This document shows positions 6,366 to 10,756 of a stretch of DNA of 10,756 bases, piece after piece. The notes under the pieces are model-generated. The model had not been told where the DNA came from. It ran no database searches and saw nothing but the letters and a program-made list of their open reading frames with translations. Each line of letters begins with the position of its first letter. The stretch's first letter is position 1. The translations under genes and the position numbers were made by a program. Source of the stretch: Propionibacterium sp. (GTDB lineage Bacteria > Actinomycetota > Actinomycetes > Propionibacteriales > Propionibacteriaceae); assembly GCA_012514785.1 (NCBI GenBank), contig JAAYZP010000341.1, positions 1-10,756 of the forward strand, in the 5' to 3' direction.

Positions 6366-6842
6366 TCAGCCCTGCGGTCGGGGCGTCGCCAGCTCCAGCT
6401 CCGCCCAGGCGAGGCGCAGGAACGTCGCCTGTTGCGGTGCGCCGTTGTGTGCCAGTAGCTCCAGCATGCGGGTTCGCCAGGCGGGGCCGTGGCTCGGCTG
6501 GTCGCGCGACTCCTCGGCGACGAAGTGGTGCGCCAACTCGTGGACCAGCGTGAGGCGGGTGCCGCCCCAGGACGCGAGGGCGATCGTCGCGTCGGCGGGG
6601 GAGTAGTGCGACTTCCGGTCGCCGGCGCGGTGCCGCACGAGCACGGGCGCAGCGCCGCGCTCCAGGCAAGCCAGCGTCGCGAACGTCTGTGCCGCCGCCA
6701 GGGTGCGGAAGCGCTGCTCCGGCTCCAACTGCCAGCTGCGGCCGAACGCCCGCAGCGCCCCGACGTCGACCGCCTGCTCGAGGCGACGTTCGCCGTCGTA
6801 GACCGCGTCCCGGTCGGGGTCGGGTCCCTGTACTCCACACAC
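6366..6842 (-). CDS. Small HExxH putative metallohydrolase (TIGR04338-like)
   Basis: The 158-residue protein has a zinc-protease-like site: His101-Glu102-Leu-Ala-His105 in TLVHELAHHF and a probable third ligand His118 in SHGPAW. The opening PDRDAVYDGE, the HYSPADATIAL strand before the motif and the short length recall the TIGR04338 family of actinobacterial putative metallohydrolases; SprT-like or minimal gluzincin-like proteins are alternatives. Substrate unknown. There is no signal peptide, so it should act in the cytoplasm. No ATG is available near the conserved start; GTG at 6842 is the best candidate. A possible -10 (TAGGCT, complement of 6851-6856) lies eight bases before it. The downstream inverted repeat probably ends the transcript. 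Confidence 0.72.
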   Translation of the reverse strand: MCGVQGPDPDRDAVYDGERRLEQAVDVGALRAFGRSWQLEPEQRFRTLAAAQTFATLACLERGAAPVLVRHRAGDRKSHYSPADATIALASWGGTRLTLVHELAHHFVAEESRDQPSHGPAWRTRMLELLAHNGAPQQATFLRLAWAELELATPRPQG

Positions 6843-7129
6843 GGTTCGAAAGCCTATAACGGCGCCGGCTGATGAGCGCGGAGCCAGTCGCTGGGCGGGG
6901 TCGATCGACCGACGCTGAGAGGCCCACGGACGATGCTCCTCAATAGCTTTGGCCCACGATCGACGTGCGGCCGTTCCGGATGGCTCTCCTCCCTCTAGTC
7001 CAGCACTCAGGCTGTGACCGATCAGAAGGATACGGAAGGGAAAGGCGCTATCTCGAGTTCGAATGGTAACCGGAGCACACCGGCTCGAAGCACTGCATTG
7101 CCCGGCGGCTCGCGAGATCCAGCTTCGTC
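6843..7129. other. Gene-free 287-bp gap of lower G+C
   Basis: No convincing gene is seen on either strand. One sampled line, 7021-7080, has 31 of 60 G+C, well below the operon to the left. A perfect 12-bp palindrome GGTCGATCGACC lies at 6899-6910. The minus-strand frame of the metallohydrolase stays open upstream through this gap, but without a credible start or coding signature. This marks the left side of the lower-GC accessory stretch. Confidence 0.4.
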
Positions 7130-7711
7130 TCACGCACTCTCGGGTGTGGACGCGTGCCTGCGGCGATGTCGGACAAACAATGTGGTGGACATGCCCAGGA
7201 GCACACACGCCATCAGATAGGCGCTGAACGTCGCGGGCATGCTGTTCACCATCACCAACAGCCCAGCTACCACCTGCGCCGCCCCGAATACCAGGAACGC
7301 GGCGTCTCCGTAGAGATGCGTGAAGGTGAAATAATGCGCACCAACGATCACCATGGCCAACGGGAAAAAGCCACCCGGCACCACAGACGCCAGTACCCAT
7401 GCCGCGAGTAGGCCTGCAACCATTCCGAAAGCGGACTGCATTGCTAGGCCCCTCATGGGGTGACCAGATGGGAGGTCAGCGTGTTTGCCCAACATTCTGT
7501 TGCCCAACATGCTCAATGGGAAAATCAGCATGCCGCCAAAGAACAGCACTGGAGCGCCCCAGCTCACTCCACCTGCCTCCGTGACGACCGCCGCCGCGAG
7601 CCAGAGTCCAGCAGAGACCAAGGGCCCCATGAAGCCACCGTGATAGATCTCGCGAACGTCTTCCTGCGCCTCGCCAATGGTCAACCGCTCGGCTGGAGAA
7701 GGGGTCATCAT
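7130..7711 (-). CDS. DUF7010-like integral membrane protein
   Basis: The 193-residue protein has a short cytoplasmic N-terminus (GEAQEDVREIYHGGFMG) followed by about six hydrophobic segments, roughly at residues 28-44, 52-70, 88-108, 112-128, 130-150 and 152-172, and a basic tail ending RHRRRHASTPESA. The segment VLFFGGMLIFPLS, the GHPMRGLAMQ loop and FPLAMVIVGAHYFTFTHLYGD resemble the DUF7010 family, whose function is not known. Two adjacent ATGs at 7711 and 7708 could start it; GGTGG upstream is a weak ribosome site. Base composition is lower than that of the flanking genes (line 7321-7380 has 32 of 60 G+C), which hints at transfer. It is divergent from the MazEF pair across 176 bases. Confidence 0.72.
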   Translation of the reverse strand: MMTPSPAERLTIGEAQEDVREIYHGGFMGPLVSAGLWLAAAVVTEAGGVSWGAPVLFFGGMLIFPLSMLGNRMLGKHADLPSGHPMRGLAMQSAFGMVAGLLAAWVLASVVPGGFFPLAMVIVGAHYFTFTHLYGDAAFLVFGAAQVVAGLLVMVNSMPATFSAYLMACVLLGMSTTLFVRHRRRHASTPESA

Positions 7712-7851
7712 GCTGCCACCGTAGACGACTAGCCCACAACATCGGTGTATGTGATCTCGCCAGACTCCATCCCTGACAGCAGCACCGGCCTCCTCGTCAC
7801 AACACCCGACCCTCGGCAAGATCGCCCGCGCTGCCCGCGGTTGAGCGAGCA

Positions 7852-7880
7852 TCCCATATTGGGACCCGAAATGGTATGAT
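7852..7880 (+). promoter_or_regulatory. Promoter and candidate operator of the MazEF-type operon
   Basis: TATGAT at 7875-7880 ends seven bases before the ATG at 7888, giving a leaderless start. Just upstream TCCCA-TAT-TGGGA (7852-7864) forms a 5-bp inverted repeat in the -35 region. Toxin-antitoxin operons are normally repressed by their own antitoxin at such sites, so this is a reasonable operator candidate; binding is inferred. Confidence 0.45.
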
Positions 7881-7887
7881 CAGCGGC

Positions 7888-8121
7888 ATGACTGTGCAGA
7901 TCGCGATCCGCCTTCCCGGCGACATGGTGGCCTTCCTTGACAAGTCTGTGGCCGCCGGGGACGCTCCCAGTCGAGCAGCGCTCGTGGCACGAGCGGTCGA
8001 GCGTGAGATGCGCCGCCAGGTTGCCGCGCATGACGCCGCCATCCTGCACGAGCAGGGCACCGCCGACGACCTCGACGAGCTGGTCGACTGGTCCGTCGCA
8101 CACATGACCGTTGCGGACTAG
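7888..8121 (+). CDS. Ribbon-helix-helix antitoxin (MazE-like partner of the MazF toxin)
   Basis: The 77-residue protein begins MTVQIAIRLPGDMVAFLDKS, a ribbon-helix-helix DNA-binding N-terminus (strand, then helices up to about residue 40), followed by an acidic C-terminal tail (DDLDELVDWSVAHM) of the kind that wraps and blocks a toxin. It should neutralise the toxin encoded three bases downstream and repress the operon. The ATG at 7888 was preferred to an in-frame ATG at 7876 because the latter overlaps the -10 hexamer TATGAT. It is a RHH type rather than the AbrB-like fold of E. coli MazE, as is common for actinobacterial MazF partners. Confidence 0.8.
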   Translation: MTVQIAIRLPGDMVAFLDKSVAAGDAPSRAALVARAVEREMRRQVAAHDAAILHEQGTADDLDELVDWSVAHMTVAD

Positions 8122-8124
8122 CGC

Positions 8125-8439
8125 GTGCGCGAGATCTGTCTAGTGCGGCTCGACAAGACACGGCCCGCAGTCGTTCTAACTCGCGAAGCCGCGCGCGCGG
8201 CCATGACGAAGGTCACCATCGCGCCAATCACCTCCACCATAAAGGGCTTATCCAGCGAGGTTCCGGTAGGGCCTGCCAACGGACTCGACCACGACGGCGT
8301 GATCTCCGTCGACAACGTCGTGACAGTTCCGAATGAGTTGCTGGGCCGGACCGTCGGGTTTCTGACCTACGAGCAAGAAGCCGAGCTCGCGCGGGCGGTC
8401 GTTCTGGCTTACGATCTCGACATCCCGCTGCTCGATTGA
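8125..8439 (+). CDS. mazF: MazF/PemK-family endoribonuclease toxin
   Basis: The 104-residue protein shows the MazF fold: EICLVRLDKTRPAVVLTRE at the N-terminus with the conserved Arg13-Pro14, then VTIAPITSTIKGLSSEVPVG with the catalytic-region Thr36/Ser37, and VISVDNVVTVP in the core. Family members cut mRNA, and some cut rRNA or tRNA, at short sequences; the specificity here cannot be read from sequence. Start is GTG at 8125, three bases after the antitoxin stop, with no separate ribosome site, so expression is probably coupled. Length is normal and no inactivating change is visible. The gene symbol marks family membership only. Confidence 0.87.
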   Translation: MREICLVRLDKTRPAVVLTREAARAAMTKVTIAPITSTIKGLSSEVPVGPANGLDHDGVISVDNVVTVPNELLGRTVGFLTYEQEAELARAVVLAYDLDIPLLD

Positions 8440-8789
8440 CGCCCGTGAAGGGCTCGCCAATCACACAGTGGGCAGCCTGAGAGTTCGGCCATCACTCTAG
8501 GCGGCTAGGCGAGCAACAGGCTGAGGCTCTTGATCCCGAACTCGTCACGGAAGCGGATACCCAAGAGCAGGGTTGGCTCATCAGGAAAGCACACGGCAGC
8601 CCGCACATCTGGACGGGTCCCTTGGGATCCCGAATCTCTCTGGCTCACCCGCCATGTTCGTATACATCACGCGCGGCAATTGAGACGCTGTGCCACCTGT
8701 ACATTCAACCGACGCAGCGGGAGAGACTCTGGCCGGAGACCGAGACCCTCGACAAGATCGTCCCCGGTGACCGCGGCATGTTGGGTGCG
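8440..8789 (+). other. 350-bp gap between convergent toxin genes, with a headless open frame
   Basis: No recognised gene. A plus-strand frame is open from 8481 (after TGA at 8478-8480) through this gap and on into the antisense of the YoeB gene, ending at TAA 8997-8999. It has no ATG or GTG start near its head; the first usable codon is TTG at 8622. The upper part reads like protein (EQQAEALDPELVTEADTQEQ) but third positions are only moderately G/C-rich. It may be a decayed gene fragment or chance. A fragment SRAAIETLCHLYIQPTQRER faintly recalls transposases, too weakly to assign. No terminator was found between the two convergent operons. Confidence 0.3.
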
Positions 8790-9047
8790 TCAGCTGTAGT
8801 GAAAGCGCGCCTGCAGGATGATCAGGTCGTCGCCGTCGACCAGGTAAACCAGACGGTGCTCCTCGGTGATCCGGCGGGACCACGCTCCCGCCAACATGTG
8901 TCGCAGTGGTTCGGGCTTACCGATCCCCGCCACCGGGTCACGCAGCGCGTCGTCGATGAGACGGTTGAGCCGTTTGAGAGTCTGTCGGTCGGCTCCTAAC
9001 CAGTACGTGTAGTCCGACCATCCGTTCGGCGTGAAGACCAGCCTCAT
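8790..9047 (-). CDS. yoeB: YoeB/Txe-family mRNA interferase toxin
   Basis: The 85-residue protein matches YoeB along its length, with the hallmark block WSRRITEEHRLVYLV and the end LIILQARFHYS. The residues known to matter in E. coli YoeB (Glu46, Arg65, His83, Tyr84) fall at the same numbers here, so an active ribosome-dependent ribonuclease is predicted. The ATG at 9047 overlaps the antitoxin stop by four bases (ATGA), showing translational coupling. It is convergent with the MazEF operon 350 bases away. Confidence 0.93.
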   Translation of the reverse strand: MRLVFTPNGWSDYTYWLGADRQTLKRLNRLIDDALRDPVAGIGKPEPLRHMLAGAWSRRITEEHRLVYLVDGDDLIILQARFHYS

Positions 9048-9289
9048 CGAATGAGGTCGTGCTCGTCGCGCTGTCCGGCGTGCGCCTGGGCGAGGCTCTC
9101 GAGCAGGTGCCGTGCGTTGGCGGGCACCCGGAGCAGGTGAGCAGTCTCCTCCAGCGCGTCGTAGTCAGCTCGGGACATGAGCACTGCATCGCCCCGCCGG
9201 GAAGTGATCTCGACCGGCGTGCGGTCTTCGTTAACCTGCTCGATGAGCCCGAACAGGTTCTTGCGAGCTTCACTTGCGGTGACAGCCAT
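9044..9289 (-). CDS. yefM: YefM/Phd-family antitoxin
   Basis: The 81-residue protein begins MAVTASEARKNLFGLIEQVN and continues with VEITSRRGDAVLMSRADYDAL, the standard Phd/YefM DNA-binding fold, then has a C-terminal helix (HLLESLAQAHAGQRDEHDLI) that would mask the toxin. It should bind YoeB and repress the operon. The ATG at 9289 has GGAGGG (complement of 9295-9300) five bases upstream. The inverted repeat immediately beyond the ribosome site is its likely operator. Confidence 0.92.
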   Translation of the reverse strand: MAVTASEARKNLFGLIEQVNEDRTPVEITSRRGDAVLMSRADYDALEETAHLLRVPANARHLLESLAQAHAGQRDEHDLIR

Positions 9290-9303
9290 GGCTACCCTCC
9301 TGC

Positions 9304-9327
9304 ACTGGTACTACTTGCTGTACCAGT
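9304..9327 (-). promoter_or_regulatory. Candidate YefM operator (8-bp inverted repeat)
   Basis: ACTGGTAC (9304-9311) and GTACCAGT (9320-9327) are perfect inverted copies across eight bases, placed 15 bases upstream of the antitoxin ATG. The GTAC cores recall the TGTACA-type half-sites reported for the E. coli YefM operator. A -10-like CATACT (complement of 9326-9331) touches the outer arm on the minus strand, so a bound repressor would cover the promoter. Function is inferred. Confidence 0.5.
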
Positions 9328-9438
9328 ATGCCACCCAGGTTGACGATAACCACCCACGCGACTATCGGCTGACCGCGAACTTTCGCTCCACAGCAGGTTC
9401 GGGCTCAACTCGGCATGAGCGGGTCATGATGTCATGCA

Positions 9439-9481
9439 AGTCGGGAGTCAACTCATCGTCAACGGGCGCGGATTCCCGACT
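9439..9481. repeat. 8-bp inverted repeat with long loop, downstream of the DUF2786 gene
   Basis: AGTCGGGA (9439-9446) and TCCCGACT (9474-9481) are perfect inverted copies with a 27-base loop that holds GTCAAC twice as a direct repeat. It begins 13 bases past the DUF2786 stop on the minus strand. A loose terminator is possible, but the long loop and lack of a T-run make this weak. The rest of 9328-9494 holds no gene. Confidence 0.3.
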
Positions 9482-9494
9482 CGGTACTGATGCG

Positions 9495-10274
9495 TTATCC
9501 GTCGAGTTCAGCACTGCCCGACATCGACGCCCGGCTGCCGGCCCGCTCCCCGGCCGCGACGGAGCGGCGGCCGCCGAACGAGTCCGCCTTCGAGCCCCGC
9601 CAACGCCCGCGCACGTTCGCGCGCTTGTAGTACTGGTCGCGGAACTCGTCCACCTGCTCCGTCTTGTCGCGCAGCGCGAGCGCCAGCGACGACAACTCCT
9701 TGCCGCTGCCGCGTGTGGCGTCGGCGTAGGTGCGCTCCGCGTCGGCCTCGGCCTGGTTGCGGGCCTCGGCGAGGCGGGCGTGGATCTCCTGGATGAACCC
9801 CTCGTAGAACAGACGACGCGCCACGCGCGCGGTGACCGGCTTGCCCTCCCAGCCGTAGTCGTCGCCCTCCCATCGTCGGGACCGGACCCACCCGTCGCCG
9901 AAGCGTTCCATCTGCGCGACGAGTGAACGGTAGATGCGTTCGGCCATGTCGAGGTCGGACGCGAAACCGACGGGGTAGACGACGGTGGAGTCGGTGCGGA
10001 TGGCGAGGCGCACGTCGTTGGCGCGGGCAACGATGCTGAACAGGCTCACCCTCTGCTTGAGCCCGGTGCTGCGGGCGGCGCCGATCGTGAGCGAGCGGTC
10101 CTCGAGCAGGTCCTGGGACTTCGACGCGTGGCTGGCCCGGGCCATGGTGAGGTCGATCGAGTGCTTCGACGCGAGCTGCTGCGCCTTGGCGAACAGTGCG
10201 TGCGACTCGTCGCGCGACTCGGTGCTGTCCGCCTTGGACAGCAGCTTGCCGATCGTCTCCGTGATACCCGCCAT
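9495..10274 (-). CDS. DUF2786-domain protein
   Basis: The 259-residue protein begins with a DUF2786 domain (about 3-42: ITETIGKLLSKADSTESRDE, then FAKAQQLASKHSID). The middle (about 60-220) is mostly helical, with charged helices such as EIHARLAEARNQAEADAERT, and resembles the region that usually follows DUF2786 in actinobacterial and phage-borne proteins. The last 35-40 residues are basic and Gly/Ser-rich (RGRWRGSKADSFGGRRSVAA), suggesting nucleic-acid contact. No catalytic motif is visible and the family has no assigned function. Two adjacent ATGs (10277, 10274) follow AGGAGG (complement of 10282-10287) at spacings of four and seven; the second is the better spacing. It is divergent from the DUF503 gene. 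Confidence 0.78.
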   Translation of the reverse strand: MAGITETIGKLLSKADSTESRDESHALFAKAQQLASKHSIDLTMARASHASKSQDLLEDRSLTIGAARSTGLKQRVSLFSIVARANDVRLAIRTDSTVVYPVGFASDLDMAERIYRSLVAQMERFGDGWVRSRRWEGDDYGWEGKPVTARVARRLFYEGFIQEIHARLAEARNQAEADAERTYADATRGSGKELSSLALALRDKTEQVDEFRDQYYKRANVRGRWRGSKADSFGGRRSVAAGERAGSRASMSGSAELDG

Positions 10275-10287
10275 CATCGCTCCTCCT

Positions 10288-10318
10288 GTGTCATCCGTCA
10301 CCTCATTCAATATGACAC
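10288..10318. promoter_or_regulatory. 7-bp inverted repeat in the DUF2786/DUF503 divergent region
   Basis: GTGTCAT (10288-10294) and ATGACAC (10312-10318) face each other across 17 bases, immediately upstream of the DUF2786 ribosome site. The AT-rich CAATATGA between and beside them could hold a minus-strand -10. Half-sites about two DNA turns apart would suit a dimeric repressor; this is inference. Confidence 0.35.
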
Positions 10319-10365
10319 CTCGGACAAGTATCGATTCCTTCGCCCTGGTCTGCGATGCTGATGGC

Positions 10366-10662
10366 ATGTGGATCGGATGGATTGAGTTCGACCTGCTCCT
10401 GGGTGACGTCCGGTCGCTCAAGGAGAAGCGCTCCGCGGTGCGGCCGATCATCGCGGAGGTGCGCAAGAAGTTCCAGGTCAGTGTCGCGGAGGTCGACCAC
10501 GTGGATCTCCACCGTCGCGCGAGCATCGGGGCTTCGCTCGTGGCCTCGGACCGCGCCCACGTCGTGGAGGTGCTGGACCGCATCGAGCGGATGGTGGCGG
10601 GTCGGCCCGAGGTGGAGCTCCTCTCGGCGGGCCGCGGGCTGCGGACGTCTCACGACGACTGA
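10366..10662 (+). CDS. DUF503 family protein
   Basis: The 98-residue protein matches DUF503 from end to end: MWIGWIEFDLLLGDVRSLKE, then KRSAVRPIIAEVRKKFQVSV, then AEVDHVDLHRRASIGASLVA, and a C-terminal helix VLDRIERMVAG. In many bacteria the gene sits near infB and rbfA, suggesting a link to translation or ribosome assembly, but no activity is established. Here neither neighbour is visible. ATG at 10366 begins exactly at the conserved domain; no good ribosome site precedes it. An ATG at 10361 is out of frame. Confidence 0.9.
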   Translation: MWIGWIEFDLLLGDVRSLKEKRSAVRPIIAEVRKKFQVSVAEVDHVDLHRRASIGASLVASDRAHVVEVLDRIERMVAGRPEVELLSAGRGLRTSHDD

Positions 10663-10715
10663 CGAAGCGCGCAGGCGGGTTCCGGCCAGCGCCTGAAATA
10701 GCGGCGGGCTCGGAG

Positions 10716-10721
10716 TAACGT
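10716..10721 (+). promoter_or_regulatory. -10 element of the right-edge gene (leaderless)
   Basis: TAACGT ends six bases before ATG at 10728, and no Shine-Dalgarno is present. It has the same spacing pattern as the starts at 4743, 6281 and 7888. Confidence 0.4.
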
Positions 10722-10727
10722 CAGTCC

Positions 10728-10756
10728 ATGCAGCTCCAAGACATCATCCGCAATAA
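10728..10756 (+). CDS. Start of an unidentified gene (runs off right edge)
   Basis: Only nine complete codons are visible, MQLQDIIRN. The leaderless-type -10 just upstream is the main reason to believe the start. The product cannot be recognised; it does not look like the start of rbfA, which often follows DUF503. Confidence 0.4.

Noticed and set aside
6843..6860. GGTTCGAAAGCC, resembling a tRNA T-loop
   Set aside because: The T-stem does not close correctly and no anticodon or acceptor arm is found around it.
8680..8730. Faint likeness of the headless frame to IS30-type transposase (AIETLCHLYIQPTQRERL)
   Set aside because: Only a short stretch resembles the family, with no catalytic residues or terminal repeats.
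9340..9368. Plus-strand promoter-like TTGACG, 17 bases, TATCGG
   Set aside because: Good hexamers and spacing, but the only thing downstream on that strand is the antisense of the DUF2786 gene; with no target gene it may be chance or an antisense promoter.
1..10756. CRISPR array, rRNA, complete tRNA or intact insertion sequence
   Set aside because: No regularly spaced direct repeats, no RNA gene signature and no complete transposase gene were seen on either strand.

Overview
The window is high-GC actinobacterial DNA, with coding DNA near 70% or more G+C and third codon positions almost always G or C. Several lineage hints agree: a DUF222/13E12-type HNH protein at the left edge, an actinobacterial-type small HExxH protein, GTG starts, and several genes whose start codon lies 6-7 bases after a TANNNT -10 element (leaderless-transcript architecture). 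Genus cannot be fixed from the sequence; Propionibacteriales- or Micrococcales-like is a guess.

Layout. (1) 1-318, minus: 5' end of a DUF222-family gene, with a 7-bp inverted repeat just upstream. (2) 510-3900, plus: a compact three-gene ABC importer operon of the NitT/TauT/NMT1 class: Tat-type lipoprotein binding protein, ATPase, and a permease in which two permease units are fused in one chain. The permease frame is cut by a TAA at 3832-3834, after which 21 more in-frame codons with perfect G/C third positions run to a TGA that abuts the next gene. (3) 3901-5249: an AraC-type regulator (minus) divergent from a VOC/PhnB-like protein (plus). (4) 5253-6842, minus: a GT4 glycosyltransferase and, upstream of it, a small HExxH metallohydrolase, separated by a strong inverted repeat. 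(5) about 6850-9490: a visibly lower-GC accessory stretch with a DUF7010-like membrane protein (minus), a MazEF-type toxin-antitoxin pair (plus), an unexplained 350-bp gap, and a YefM-YoeB pair (minus) convergent with MazEF. (6) 9495-10756: a DUF2786-domain protein (minus), divergent from a DUF503 protein (plus), and the first codons of another plus-strand gene at the right edge.

Functional reading. The importer operon is self-contained; its substrate is not determined, though the binding-protein class includes carriers of vitamin precursors and other small organic molecules. The AraC/VOC pair looks like a regulator with its target. The two toxin-antitoxin systems each have a candidate operator at the promoter. 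No CRISPR array, rRNA, tRNA or intact insertion sequence was seen. The most solid oddity is the premature stop in the fused permease: its codon aligns without gaps with Tyr229 of the first permease half.
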